From Evernia prunastri (Eukaryota > Ascomycota > Lecanoromycetes > Lecanorales > Parmeliaceae), in NCBI GenBank assembly GCA_003184365.1, contig NKYR01000088.1, positions 9,984 through 73,983 on the forward strand: 64,000 bases of DNA, read 5' to 3'. Under the pieces are notes generated by a model. The model saw only the letters and a program-made list of their open reading frames with translations. It was not told where the DNA came from and did no database searches. Position 1 is the first letter of the stretch; each line of letters opens with the position of its first letter. Made by a program: the position numbers and the translations under genes. Positions 22,750-35,043 of the stretch are shown piece by piece.

Positions 22750-25029
22750 TTCAAGAAATGAATGAGAGGCTTGGATCAGTAGGCTTTCAAGGACCAGAAG
22801 GCCGGATTGAGATGTCCATGAAGCTGATGAGGTTTGCTTGGCAGCTTGAGAAGACAGAATTCGCGCATATTAGGTTAGCGTCGGGAGCGGCCGCTTTGAG
22901 TCCGCGTAGCCTAATTTAGGTACCTTAGCTTAAGAGGGAGAGAGGTACCTTAGCTTAAGGTACCTTACCTGGATCCAAATCCATCATGAAGCAATGATTG
23001 GTACCTACCTTAGAACGTCCAATGGATTCAGATTCTCAGGAAATAGGGCCGAAAAAACCATCTGCAAGTCCAATGCCTGGAAGAAACATGATGGCGACGG
23101 CAAGGTCCTCAATACTAACGACTGCACTCTATGACCCTTCCTCAATGAACCGCGCTCAGCCTTCTATGCGTGTGCATTCGAGGAGCCAGGAAGTCTAGGA
23201 TCTTTTTTTGAGGCTAAGTTACACGGACTAGGTTCTATGGATCATGGCGCCAATTTCTCCCCACTGGACATATACTTTCCAGACATATACTTTCCAGATG
23301 CATGCCCACTTCTATAATTTTCTACTATGCTCACGCTTTTCAATCACACGAGTAGTCTATTCCCTTGTTGAACATTACCGTGTTGACTTACTCGATTCTT
23401 ATGCAATCTTGGCTTCGGCTTTTGCACCTTGGCGGTGTCGTGATACAGCCTCAGGAACCAGCCGCTTCTAACCAGCTCGACACTTCACCAGTCGAATGAG
23501 TCAACAAATTTCGAGCATACAGTATAGCGTTGGTCGAACATTTCCATCCCTCAGCTCGTGACAAGTCATGAAAATTACCATGAGGGAGAGAACCACGGCA
23601 AGAAGGACGAGAAGGGCCACGAAGCCATGCGTCATTATGGCTAATACCCAAGACTGTCGGCGAGTGTCTTTTTTTGACCGACGTGCATACATCAAGCTGC
23701 CAAGCTTCTCGTCGTCCTCGATAAATGTAGGCCGTGCTTCGCCCTCATAATAAACCTAGGCGCAGGATGCAAAGCTTCCGATCACTGTGTAGTAGTTACG
23801 AAGAGCAAGACTGAAAAGCTGTTTATCTGATGTATAGGGACGACAGCATCAGATCTTCATCATCAAGCAATGCAAGACATGGAAGATACTTTATAGAACT
23901 AGAGCTGAAAATCCTAGGAGAAATTCACTATTATACTGGTAATCAAGATCATCTATTCCCGGACTACTCCTAAGTGGAGCGTTGACCACCTTCCCTTTTA
24001 GATAGTAGTTTGCCTCGCCTGGGTGCAAGAAACCTGTGCCATCTGAGACCCTGTACTTATCCACACTGCAATCATCTGAGAAACCTTTCGCCTGCACGGA
24101 TTGTAATCCAGGGGGGAAGAACGATCCGATAGTCCTGGATATATGGCCCTTAAGAGCGACGTTGCATACAAGTATCTTGACCGTTTCCGGTGCCCTTCTT
24201 CGACATAATAGAACAACCGAAAGCAGCAATTCTCCGATCGTCTCGAAGCCGTTTTCTAAGAAAGAAACTCCTAATCTTGCCACCCACGAACCATGCGTCT
24301 TCAGCTACTACTACTCGCCCTGGCGTATATCGCCACAGCCTTTGCTGTTTCTGTTGCGCATAGTATGTCCATACACGCGATGATGCTACCTTGGAGATGC
24401 CGACTGAGGATAGATGATACAGAAGAAGTGTTTGTCGGGGCAGAGGCAGAACGCGATATCTTTTTGAAGTCTAGCAAATGGTGGTAGAGGAGAGGGAAAT
24501 ATTCTAGAGAATCTCCTGCGAGTCGGTCATGGTCACAAGCATAGCTGCGATCAGACCAGGCGAAAATTGGACGAGTGCAGGATGATAAGTCAATCATAGT
24601 CTACTCTGCTGAGTGCATTCACACGTAAAAGCGATTGTTGCAAAGAATTTCCCATCCAGGTGGGGAATATGGTTGTATAATTTGAGAACGGAGACCCCTA
24701 TTCGAGAAATCTTAACCCCGAAGTCATTCTTCTCAAGGCGGTCTAGAAATTTTCTAGCTTTCTAATTTGTTGTAAAGGTTGTTGTTTGGAAGTTTTGATG
24801 TTGTGAAAGTAGCCGTATTTGATGTTCTTCCCGCCAGACGATTGGGATGGGCTGCCATAATCAGCTGGCGTTGAATATCCAATTTGACCCTCATTGTGTA
24901 ACTGCATCAGGTTACCAAGCTTGTCGAGAGAGACAGTGCTCCCCACTCTTGCGTTAAAAAGACCAGTCAACTATGAACCAGATGGAAAGGCGGGGAAAAG
25001 AGATCGGACCGCAAGCATCACCATCCAGC
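22750..25029. other. Gene-poor stretch of 2.3 kb
   Basis: No gene is supported. The first 260 bp carry clustered AGGTACCTTA palindromes (22918-23010) in the 5' flank of MCD4. Short frames with a hydrophobic start exist, such as plus 24293-24487 (MRLQLLLLALAYIATAFAVS) and minus 23501-23695 with one membrane-like segment, but neither has further support. Confidence 0.45.
22916..23012. repeat. Cluster of AGGTACCTTA palindromic motifs
   Basis: Four GGTACC palindromes lie within 97 bp, three of them followed by TTAGCTTAA or TTACC. Related copies are near 9617 and near 63557-63592. The cluster lies 170-260 bp upstream of the MCD4 start. Confidence 0.6.
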
Positions 25030-26929
25030 TTACTTAGACCCGTACTTTGCGATATACTCGTCCTTACAGTCTTTGAAATCGCTCGCGAGGCACGGTTCAT
25101 CCTCATCCTCCCACCAGCCCTTGCGATGAGATGTCAAGCCAGCCTCGCACAATAATCCGTTCGTATACCAAACAAGATCTGTGTGAAAGTTGAGCCCATC
25201 GACGCCTCGCGACGGATACCTTCGCCTAGAAAACGCGTTCATATACGCAACTTCGCGCTGAGCTTGATGAAACGGTGGTATGGTCACGTGTCCATCCCAG
25301 TAAGCAGTCGCCCAGATGGCTTGAGCTTCGGACCCCCGAAAGTTATTGGCCATTCGAGCTCGGCCGAGGAAAACAATCGAAGTATCTGTCAAAGATGCTA
25401 TGCCTTGGTATAGTCTTGCCGGAGTGAGACTGGCCCCGCCGATCGGCTTGCAGCTGGGAGGCGGCCTTGCGAGAATCGGATATTGTTTCACGATCCGTTG
25501 GTCCGCCGCATTCATGAGGTCCTTCCAGCTCTGTCCCTCTTCTTCCGAGTCTTCGCAAGGATCGTGGGGTAGACCAAGTGCAACTACCTGCTTGGAGGAG
25601 AGAAAGGGGTAGCAGGCATTCCAGCCGGTCCCGCAGAGGAGAACGTCTGTAGGCACTTCTCTTCCATCATTCAAGATGATGGAGTTGGTAGTTGTACTTG
25701 ACAGATCACCCCTGTAGATGTTTACCTTCCGGCTGACAAGATCCCAAAAGTCATCATGCTGGATCATCCCGACTGGTCCACTATTCCAAAAGAATCTATC
25801 CCATTTGCCGTCAGCATTAGCCTATATCCGGCGTTTTTAGGACTGAGCTCACGAAGCGTTTGGCTCGAGTTCGCGGAAACCAGACAGAGCACCCTCTCTT
25901 CTTCTATAATTAGCCCAATCCTTATAGCGACGGTCCGCCGCGAATAGTTTTGAGTCCAGATTCTCCTTTTCCGAGACTGATTGATGCATCATCTGTGCCC
26001 ACTCAGGCATAGGACGAAAGCCAGAAGGATTCAGAAACGTAGCCTTCTGCGTTGCACCTGCCTCGGCATGATTCCTATACCTACCAGTTGCTGCAGGATT
26101 CATGAAGATTCCAGGTCCTTCACCAGTCTTTCGAATAATCCAATTAACGTTCTTCGCAGTCTTTACCGAGGCATATACCATGTCTGCCGCAGACTTACCT
26201 CCACCTAGAACGGTAATGTTCTTGTAAGTTGACGACGGCGCCAAGATGGCTTTCGAATGGACTCCAAAGTCTCGATGATGCAAGATCGGCGCGATCCAAT
26301 CATGATGTAGGGGAAAATTTGGCATCATTGGCGACGAGGTCAAACCGGAAGCCACCGCTAATTTGGTGCACCGGAGACTTTGGGGTTCGGCTCCGTCGAC
26401 TTGCAAGATCCACCTGTTACCAATCTTTTCGACGGTACGGACCGGTGCACTGAGCTGAATTCGGCTCCGGAGTGTCTTGCCATTGTATACATGGCTATCA
26501 ACATAATCCTCAAGGTACTGGGTGACATATTTGGCCTCAAATGTGTCGTGCAACTTGGGGGCGTCTTGGGGAATTTCCAGAGCAATGTCGGAGAAGGAAG
26601 TCATTCGCAAGGGACTTTGGACCCAAAAAGCGTCAAATACCCTTGCTAGCAAGAGACGAACAATGTCAGCGAAGTCAGCGCCGCTGTGACCGTGGACAGA
26701 TACCGGCTTTACATACCTGCGCTCCACACCCCACCGATATACCCATCTTTTTCGAAGATTTTAAGCCGACACTCGGGGTGGGTGGCGAGGTAGAATCGGG
26801 CAAAGGCGATGCCGCTCAAGCCTAAGAGGACACCACTTTTTAGCGTGCCTTGCCTGCATTGAGCTTCTGCAGGCTACGCCACAGCTTACCAGCCCCGATA
26901 ATTGCAACATCTACTTCGGAATGTTCCAT
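25030..26929 (-). CDS. FAD-dependent monooxygenase of the FMO/Baeyer-Villiger superfamily
   Basis: Four exons, 26929-26890, 26821-26717, 26645-25853 and 25795-25030, close in phase to 567 residues. The FAD Rossmann motif GAGLSG is rebuilt across the first intron (MEHSEVDVAIIGAG then LSGIAFARFYLA), followed by the acidic strand end LKIFEKDGYIGGVW. A second dinucleotide motif VLGGGKSAADMVYA at about residue 230 binds NADPH. DVLLCGTGWNACYPF is the family's late ATG-like motif. The strict Baeyer-Villiger fingerprint FxGxxxHxxxW is not seen, so a flavin monooxygenase of unknown substrate is the safest call. Such enzymes are common in fungal secondary metabolism. It is divergent from a reductase gene 1.27 kb away. 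Confidence 0.88.
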
Positions 26930-28194
26930 GGCGGGAGCGTCGATGCTCCAGAATACTCCGGTTTTACTTTCACCCCCAAATCAGAGAAGAGAGAAAGCGG
27001 GAGATAAAAGGGGCGCGAGCGAGAGGATTTGGAGAGATGCCGAAAGAGAGAAATGGAGGACTTATTCGTACAAGATGAGAGTAGTAGCGAGTGATGGTCC
27101 CTCTTATCTTTGTCTTTCTAAACCGTCACCATAGAGGCGGGGCGTGGAGTGGGAGGGCGTAGAGAACCCACCTCCGGGGACTCCGGCACGAGCTTGCCTG
27201 GTCCAGAATCAGGCTCTCGATCCTTCGCCTTAGGCCGCACAAGCGACTGCATTGGAGGGCCCGCCCGAAGGATCCGGTTCACGAGCGGTCAATATTTACT
27301 AATCTCGCATGGAGATGGCGGCTCTCTAGTATCCTATAATATGAACATATTGTGGAGGAAAGACAAGAAATTCAAGATGTTGATATATGTCAAGTAGGTT
27401 TATGTTGTAAAATAACGCAATACTCGTATTCCACGGTTGTGATTATTATTATAACGAGAAGATAATATAATTTTCGAACAAGAAAACGTATGTCAATAGG
27501 TAATCAAATGGTTCATAACGTTCATTACGCTTAAAAATGAAGGACCACTTACTGTAGATGGTTCTCGAATTTTTTGAAAGTTGATCAGATGTCTTTTGGA
27601 GTTTTAGACCCAGACGTATCCCATCCTTTGATTTTCTAGAGATTGCGTCTTATGCTCTAAAATCCAATCTTTCTAGTTCGAATCTACTGTTGTGAAGTGG
27701 TGACATGAAAGAGGCTCCATTATCGACGTTAGATTTGTAGCGTACTGTTGTAATTCTCTTAGCATTCTTTTCCGAATAGCTTCATTACTCTCGTGGTGGC
27801 TCTTGCTATGACTTCTGCGGGTAATCTGGCGTGGCCCAGCCACAAATAAGGTAACGATGGTGTATGGAGTACCATAGAAATTAACCGTTACGTCAAGTAG
27901 CGTTCTCTAAAGAGTGTTAGATTACCGTTAAGATGTAGAGCTAAATTAGTAGGGTAAGAAATGTGGTGCCACACCGCTGGAGCTGAATCGTGGTATAATC
28001 ACTAACATTCCAAAAGCTGCCAAAGATGAGTTGCCCTGTCGCAACGCGTGTGCTACAAGTATGGATACTTCTTGAACCTTCGTATTTGACTCGTCGTCGA
28101 CAGGGAGAATCATTCTACTGATCCTGTAGTGTCAATAATATCATCCTACCATCCTTTGTAAATCTCATCTCACATTGCTTCATCGCCATCGACC
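26930..28194. other. Divergent intergenic region, AT-rich in its second part
   Basis: The 5' ends of the monooxygenase and the reductase face each other across this stretch. From about 27300 to 28150 it is clearly AT-rich compared with its neighbours, with no open frame of note. It may hold both promoters, or a decayed insertion. Confidence 0.5.
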
Positions 28195-29379
28195 ATGGAG
28201 GCACTTATCCTCGACGCGGAACACAGGGCCGCCAATGTCCAAAGCGTCTCTTCTCCACGTCCATCAGCTCACGAGATCCTTGTCCGAGTGGTCGCCGTAG
28301 CGCTCAACCCTATCGACTCTCTCTACGTGTTCAAACCTCTCACTCCAACGGGACGCAACATAGGTAGCGACTTCGCAGGCGTGGTCGACGCCCTGGGAGA
28401 TGCGGTCCCGCAGTTCCCGGGCGGATTGAAGACCGGAGATCGAGTTGCAGGATTTCTCCAAGGCGCATGCAGCGCGAACGACCGGCCTGGTGCCTTCGCC
28501 GAGTTTCTTATATGTCCATGGGACTTGGTCTGGAAAGTTGGAGAGGAGATGCGGCTTCAGGAGGCAGCGGCGGTGAGTCTGTGTGGACTGACCGCCTCAC
28601 AAGCCTTGTTCTTTCGAATGGGCCTGGAAGCCCCTTTTCCATGGCCTATGAAAGCGCCGGCCGCGGCAGCAGCAGCTGGGCTAGAGGGGACGCAGAGTAT
28701 ACAAAAGCTACGTACCGTGTCATTGTTCATCTACGGAGCTTCAACCTCTGTTGGCCTGTACGCAGCTCAACTTGTTCGGCGATCTGCAGAATCGAGCGGC
28801 AGAAGCATTCATTTGTTCGGCGCAGCAAGTCAAAAACACTTCCACAGGCTTCAAGCCGAACCCTATGGCTATGACGGATTAGTGGACTACCGTGACGCAG
28901 ACTGGCCTACCAAGGTTCGCGGCCTCACACATGCCGGAACAGGGGTGGACTACGCTTATGACTGCATTTCAGAGGGCTGGACGGTTTCAAAGACTGCCAG
29001 CACTTTGGCGTCGAACGGAAAGATGGCGATTGTGCGTTCGAGAGAAGGCGGCGCATGGATTGAAGAGGAAAACTTGCCGGTCGAACCCTCGTACGGGGCC
29101 GTGTGGGAAGGTCTGGGTGAAGTGGTTCAGTATCAGGGAATGGATCTTCCGGCTTCTCCGAGGGCGCGAAGTTTTGCCGTCGCTTTTCACGAGTGGCTGT
29201 CCTCTGGAGGGGGGAGGCTCAAATCGAACCCCCTTCGCGAGATGCCAGGTGGTTTGGAAAGCATTGCCGACGATGGCTTTAAATTGCTGGGTTCTGGGTC
29301 GATGGGAGATCGAAGCTCTAGTAGTGAGAAGGCTTGGACGAAACCGCTGAGTGCTGAGAAAATGGTATATACAGTGTAG
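28195..29379 (+). CDS. Medium-chain dehydrogenase/reductase, zinc-less enoyl-reductase-like
   Basis: A single exon of 394 residues starting at MEALILDAEH. The N-terminal GroES-like fold has EILVRVVAVALNPIDSLY, GSDFAGVVDALG and GDRVAGFLQGAC. The Rossmann part starts near residue 175 with SLFIYGASTSVGLYAAQLVRR, a nucleotide-binding loop, and continues with VDYAYDCISEG. The zinc-binding cysteines of classical alcohol dehydrogenases are absent. This is the group that includes ToxD-like and trans-acting enoyl reductases of fungal polyketide pathways, but no polyketide synthase lies in this window, so the substrate is unknown. NADPH is the likely cofactor. Confidence 0.9.
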   Translation: MEALILDAEHRAANVQSVSSPRPSAHEILVRVVAVALNPIDSLYVFKPLTPTGRNIGSDFAGVVDALGDAVPQFPGGLKTGDRVAGFLQGACSANDRPGAFAEFLICPWDLVWKVGEEMRLQEAAAVSLCGLTASQALFFRMGLEAPFPWPMKAPAAAAAAGLEGTQSIQKLRTVSLFIYGASTSVGLYAAQLVRRSAESSGRSIHLFGAASQKHFHRLQAEPYGYDGLVDYRDADWPTKVRGLTHAGTGVDYAYDCISEGWTVSKTASTLASNGKMAIVRSREGGAWIEEENLPVEPSYGAVWEGLGEVVQYQGMDLPASPRARSFAVAFHEWLSSGGGRLKSNPLREMPGGLESIADDGFKLLGSGSMGDRSSSSEKAWTKPLSAEKMVYTV

Positions 29380-29740
29380 GATTGAAATTCAATGAGAGGT
29401 GCGTTTTATTTAGTTCTCATTTGCTGTATACCTTTATAGTAGTTCTGAACATAGCTCAGGCGAGAGTAGCAAAGGGTGATCGTATGTAACTGGGGTAAGT
29501 TAAGAGGAAGCAATGATGGTAATGGTCATTGTACCAATGTGTAACAGTGAGCACTCAGTGGTACATTGGGCACTGTATTTCGCGCTTATATATTACTGTA
29601 CAATAAGATATTATAAATTACAGACTTCTGAATTGATACGAGTACGGGCATGCCAAGGGTCTTGTCATCTCTCAGCACGCTTTGAATTTGATGCACGGTG
29701 TCATCATCCCACGACAGGCCACTCTTTGTGAAGTATCTTC
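29380..29740. other. Short AT-rich spacer
   Basis: It holds the 3' flank of the reductase and the 5' flank of the aminopeptidase, both on the plus strand. I see no gene. Confidence 0.5.
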
Positions 29741-31805
29741 TTGCATATGCTGCTTACTTCTTCCAGGTTATCTACCAGGATACAGTCTCATGCGCGTGTT
29801 CCTCTTTCTAATCTATTGCAAAGCAGAAGACAATTCCCAATTCGAAGTCTACGCGAAATGACTTCCATTATAAATCCACCGCGTGATCCCAACACGCTTT
29901 CAAACTATAACAATTTCCTTACAACCCATACCATAATCAACTTCAGCATCGACTTTAACAAGAAAATAATAAGCGGAAACGTTGCATTGACCCTAAGGTC
30001 GATCACTGATGCCGCAGCGAAGGAGATCTTGCTCGATACTAGCTTTCTAAACGTAAAGGACGTGACGTTGGATGGGAAGTCTCCTAAGTGGGAATTGCTA
30101 CCTAGATTCGAGCCGTATGGATCAGCCTTGAAGATCTTACTGGAGGAGGGCGTGCAGAACGGGAAGAGCGTGCAACTTGAGATGACAACAGAGACAACTA
30201 AGGAGTGCACGGCGGTTCAGTGGCTCACCCCCGCTCAGACGAAAACTGAACACCCTTATATGTTCACTCAATGTCAGGCCATTCATACAAGGTCTGTATT
30301 TCCTTGTCAAGATACACCTGATGTCAAGGGGACGGTTCAATTTAACATCAAGTCTCCCTTGCCTGTCATTGCCAGTGGCCTTTCTACTGGCGTCAAAGAC
30401 GTTGGCGAGGGCGCCACAGGGACCAAACTCTACACTTTTGAGCAGAATATCCCAATACCAAGCTACTTGTTTGCCTTAGCCAGTGGTGACATTGCCAAAG
30501 CGCCCATCGGGCCTCGCAGCGTAGTGGCTACCGGGCCGAAGGAATTGAAAGCGGCACAGTGGGAGCTTGAGGAATCTACTGAAAAATACATTAAGACGGT
30601 CGAGGTTAGTACTGTGCTCCGCGTAATTGGTAGTGCTGATAGTATCTAGAAAATCGTCTTTCCGTATCAGTGGACGGAGTACAACGTGCTCGTCCTCCCG
30701 CCAAGCTTTCCCTACGGAGGGATGGAGAATCCTATCTACACCTACGCGACTCCGACAATGATTTCAGGCGATAGGGAAAATGTTGATGTAATCGCCCATG
30801 AGCTTTCACATTCCTATAGCGGTAATTTAGTGTCGAACGCCAGCTGGGAGCATTTTTGGCTGAATGAGGGCTGGACGACATACCTTGAGCGCAGACTACA
30901 AGCTGCGGTACATGGCGAACCCCACAGAGACTTTTCCGCAATTATTGGGTGGAAGGCTCTTGAAGACTCGGTAAAGCAATTTGGGGATTCAAACGAATTC
31001 ACAAAAATGGTTGTCGATCTCAAGGGTAAAGATCCTGATGACGCATTCTCAAGCATACCTTACGAGAAGGGCTATACGTTTCTATCTTACCTCGAAAAGC
31101 AAGTGACCAAGGAAAAATGGAACAAATATATCCCCCACTACTTTACCACCTTTGCTCGCCGGTCACTCGATTCTTACGACTTCAAAGCAAATTTGCTATC
31201 TTTCTTCGCCTCAGACACTACCGCATCCACAGCGCTTAAGAATGTAGATTGGGACGCCTGGTTCTACACTCCAGGCTTACCTCCGAAGCCTGACTTCGAC
31301 ACCTCGCTCGTGGATGTCTGCTACCATCTTGCCTCGAAGTGGGAGATTGGTGATTTTGAGCCCAAGGAGGAAGACACCAAAGGCTGGTCCGCAAATCAAG
31401 TCGTTGTATTCCTGGATACCGTACAAGCCTTTGCAAAGCCTCTGGACAAGCGAGCGTCGCAAACGATGGGCTCAACTTATGGCTTTGCCCAAAGTCGGAA
31501 CGTTGAAGTTGTCTCTCGGTATTACCAAGCCGCTCTGAAGGCAAAGGACGAGACGGTGTATAAGCCAACAGCAGAACTATTGGGCAACGTTGGCAGGATG
31601 AAGTTTGTGCGGCCATTGTGAGCGACTGCACATGGATCTTTAAGGAAAAGAAGCTAACGTTCGCACGTACAACAGATACAGACTACTCAACGAAGCTGAT
31701 CGCGCTCTAGCAGTGGAGACTTTTGAGAAGAACAAAGACTTTTACCATCCGATCTGTAAAAATCTGATTGAGAAAGACCTACTTGGTAAGGGAACTAAGT
31801 CTTAA
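29741..31805 (+). CDS. LAP2: Leukotriene A-4 hydrolase / aminopeptidase (M1 family)
   Basis: Exons 29741-30604, 30650-31617 and 31676-31805 give 653 residues. The enzyme is a zinc aminopeptidase with epoxide-hydrolase homology. Known yeast relatives cleave N-terminal residues in the cytosol and nucleus. The M1 exopeptidase motif PYGGMENP is followed by the zinc site HELSH, with the third ligand in WLNEGWT about 20 residues on. IPSYLFALASGDI and the C-terminal helical domain (YRLLNEADRALAV, FYHPICKNLIEKDL) complete the LTA4H architecture. The first 39 residues are Arg- and Ser-rich and could be a mitochondrial presequence; an in-frame ATG at 29858 (MTSIINPPRDPNTLS) gives the usual cytosolic form. 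Confidence 0.95.
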
Positions 31806-33883
31806 GATTCGAGAGACATCCCATAGAGCCTGGGCTTAGGGTGAAGTAAGAAAAGGTAGCCAAAGTATCTATAAAAGCAATCTCACAGGCACCAAACTCC
31901 GATAGGAGAGAGAACCTTTGTTTCATTTGCGCAGATTGCTGTAAGTATCGACTATGACAGATCGATTATTCCTTTTGAAGGAAACAGGATTCAAACTATT
32001 CAGACATAATAAAAAAGCAGCCCCCTGGCATATTAGACAACGATTTTTCAAGAAATTGTCCGTGACACTTGTCTGCTTTTCCTGGCAAGGCCGCCCGAAC
32101 TGGCCCGATATGTCAGCGATCCCTGGCACGGAGTAGCAGCTCTTATAACAAGAGCCCCCACATGCCCTTGCCAAAACCAAGTACCAGGATATTACAGACA
32201 ATACCAACAGAGCGCCATCACATGGCTCACAAAACGCCGCTACTGGCCGTGGCCTAGTTCATGGAAACCTCATCAGCGGCTAGCAATTTCAATGATTACG
32301 CTCCACCGCTGCAAAGATGAAGCGCTAACCTTGATCGTCTACCCGGTTGAGCAAGAACCTCGAAGATGGGACCCAGATGTTACAGTCCCTCTTGAAATTA
32401 GGGGCAACCTCGGCCCAGCTATGTGGCGGATTCACGGTGAGATACCTAAACCTCCTAGACGCGCGGTTCTACAGGATCTTCCTCGGGCAATTGGGATGGC
32501 CTTATCAGCGCCAGACGAGGAGATCTTGACCCATGGTATGTCCAAGCCACTGGCAATCAAAGGCATCATTCATGTCCTTCCACGTAGCTACTCCTACGGC
32601 TTCCCAGACACCCACCGTCGTTCATATCAAGCCCCCTTGACGAAAATGGCAGGGGCCAACTTCTACTACCTCCGGTCGTCCTCAACGAACTGGCCCGACC
32701 ACAAATGCCACGAGATTCTCGAAACCAACCATGGCAGCCATGGGTGCGGATTTGGTCATCCTGCTCGACGAAATGGTTGCCTTCCCCGTCCCCCCCTCAA
32801 CCCCCCCNCCCCCCCCCCCCCCCCCCCGCCCCCGGGGGACGGACACGAAGGCACTCTCAATGCGCTCAAACCGACTGACCGACGATGACAGCACTCGTCA
32901 TTACTTCGATGCCCCCTCGTACACCTGGTCGTGGATCGGAGCCTCCAGTGACGCGGAACATGACCACGTACAAGATATACCGCGTACAAATCATACCCCG
33001 AGTGCACCGCGCCAACGGAGTGGTACATTGATTCTGGCATACTATGCAACGGAACAGAATTTCTTGCAAGGCAGCAAGCAGACTCTCCCCTCACAGTTCG
33101 ACGATCAACACCGCCACTCAGCTCCAGACTCCTGCTTACCTCATTCACGGACTTTTTTGGCACGTAGCGTCTTGTCTTGCGCGAAATCGGTAGCTCAATT
33201 GCGCACGAGGACACCGGAAGCCGAGTCTCCAGCTCGAGCCACAGCTAAGTATTTCGATACGTGCTACGGCATCAGTGCCGGTGATGTGGAAGATTTGCCC
33301 CGCAATGGGCTTTGCGTACTTTATTTGGAATGCTAAGCCACTCGTTGAGCAAATGTCCCTCCCTATTCTCGTTAATGATCGTGCCGTGTTCTCGCCTTCC
33401 TTTTCGGTTTTCTTTTGGCAGAATGAGCTTGCCGGCGGGCTCAGATAGTCTCAGCGAAGCTGCCGGATAGATAGCTTCGCACAAAATGCTTTCACGAGGT
33501 CATTTTCAGACAGACGATGTCATAGGTACCGAGTTGATGTCCTCAGAAATTCTATTTACCAAAGATGATATGTACAAGGGTAGTAGTCTGCCTGAAAAAT
33601 AGGTAGGCAGGAGCTTGCTCCAGACCTGCCCTCTGATCCAGGCCAGCGACCTGTCCAACACAGAGGAGTCAGTGTCTACATTGTAGACATATCTAAAGAC
33701 ATGCAAAGTCACCTCTATCGATATATATGCCCGGAAACAAACCCCTAAAAAGCACCATTCCCATTTTCTCGACCGATATCCTGAAGCCAGAAAGTCAAGG
33801 GGATAGTAATCACTTGGGAATGCTCGAATAGCAGCGGAATACCAAAGGAGGAGAACCCGGAGTAGTATCCTTCATCAATTTCG
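31806..33883. other. Two-kb stretch without a supported gene, containing an ambiguous base
   Basis: Open frames of 130-200 codons occur (plus 32292-32888 and 32731-33336), but they overlap in several frames, carry no domain I recognise and pass through a poly-C run with an N. I do not call a gene. Confidence 0.45.
32790..32835. other. Poly-C run with an undetermined base (assembly weak point)
   Basis: A C-only stretch of about 30 bases contains one N at position 32810 and ends in CCCGGGGGA. It is probably a low-coverage join, and frames across it should not be trusted. Confidence 0.8.
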
Positions 33884-35043
33884 CTATGCTTGGGCTGCAT
33901 TTGCGGGCTTCTTTTCCTCCGGCGGTGACTCGGCCATCATCCGGCTTTTCCGAAGTACTCCCTCTCTTTCGCTTCCCGGATTCCCAAACACTACATCCCC
34001 ACCTGCAATGCCCTCATCTGGCAATTCGTCCAATCCCTTCAATACTCCCCGAATATAGCTCACCACCTCACCCACCCCTCTGAAATCGACATTCTCATCC
34101 GCCTTGAATATATTTCTCCACACCGCTGTAGCTAGCACCGCGTCTCCCTTTACGATTCCCTCGTCATAGCCCGCCATGAGTCCGCGCCACTGCACGAATA
34201 AGTCTTTCAGGTATTTGTTGCGTATGGACCGTGCGGCTATGTTATGGGTGGTGACCATCCGGTCTTCGGCGATGTAGAAGAAGTGGTCGAGGAGATGTTG
34301 GTGCCAGGTAGGAGCGTGGGTTGGCGGGAAACAGCGTAGACGGCACGTGAGGAGGTACATGTGAAGAAAGGTTACTTGGGCCCACGTATTAAAAGTTGGT
34401 GTGAGACCAAGGGCTAAAGGCAAGGTCAACAGCTGTAATCCCAAGTTGCTCCGAGACCACGAGGTTACCCACTCTCAAACCACCATCCTGTCCCTACGCC
34501 CAGATCCTCCCCATCCTTCGTCTTGGGTATTTCGACGTTTTTCTCATGCGCCTGGGGGATCGTGTAGTCTGCTTGTCGAGCGCACTCTTTGACCAGGTTC
34601 TCACAAACACCGTAAGCAACGTAGGTTTCCGTCACTGAAGATACTCGCTTGTGCAGTTCCTTTGCAATTGAGGCCGTGGCAGATGGCGAGCCAATTTCTC
34701 TTCCTTCGGAAGGAACGCCCTTTGGGTCCTCTTGGGTCCCCGGAGTCGCAGGGGGAGGCTTTGGTTGATACGGTTTAGGGCTGGCCTGAGACTGTGAAAG
34801 GAGACGGCTTGAAGAGAATAATCTAGAAGTGTTGGGTAACGGAGAGGATGCGGTACGTGCTCCGTGGAAATCCGGGGAGCGTCCAAGCTGACGGAATTGT
34901 AGACGGAATACTTGACGGCATGCTGCACAGACAGGACTTGGAGCCATTGAGGGGATGTAGATTCTGCCTGCAGGAGCGGAGGAGATTGCGGGTTTGTCAC
35001 GAATCTTGAATGAAGGTGAACATATTCGAATGGTTGCCGTCAT
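33884..35043 (-). CDS. CBP3: Cbp3 / UQCC1-type cytochrome bc1 assembly chaperone, mitochondrial
   Basis: Exons 35043-34473 and 34413-33884 give 366 residues. Cbp3 with Cbp6 binds newly made cytochrome b at the mitochondrial ribosome and hands it to complex III assembly. The first 100 residues are basic, Ser- and Pro-rich with few acids, as in a matrix-targeting presequence. The chaperone domain runs from YVAYGVCENLVKECA through TGWWFETLGLTPTFNTWAQV (rebuilt across the intron), FLHMYLLTCRLRCFP, WHQHLLDHFFYIAEDRM and LKDLFVQWRGLMAGYDEG. These are the core blocks of the ubiquinol-cytochrome c chaperone family. An in-frame ATG at MAPSPVCAAC (34947) could also start the protein. Confidence 0.93.

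Noticed and set aside
24293..24487. Small secreted protein of 64 residues with a hydrophobic start
   Set aside because: A signal-like start alone is weak evidence. There is no Cys pattern, second exon or family resemblance.
32890..33336. Possible HET-domain fragment (PSYTWSWIGASSD)
   Set aside because: The Trp-Ser-Trp word is the only resemblance; no other HET block is seen, and the frame lies next to an N-containing homopolymer.
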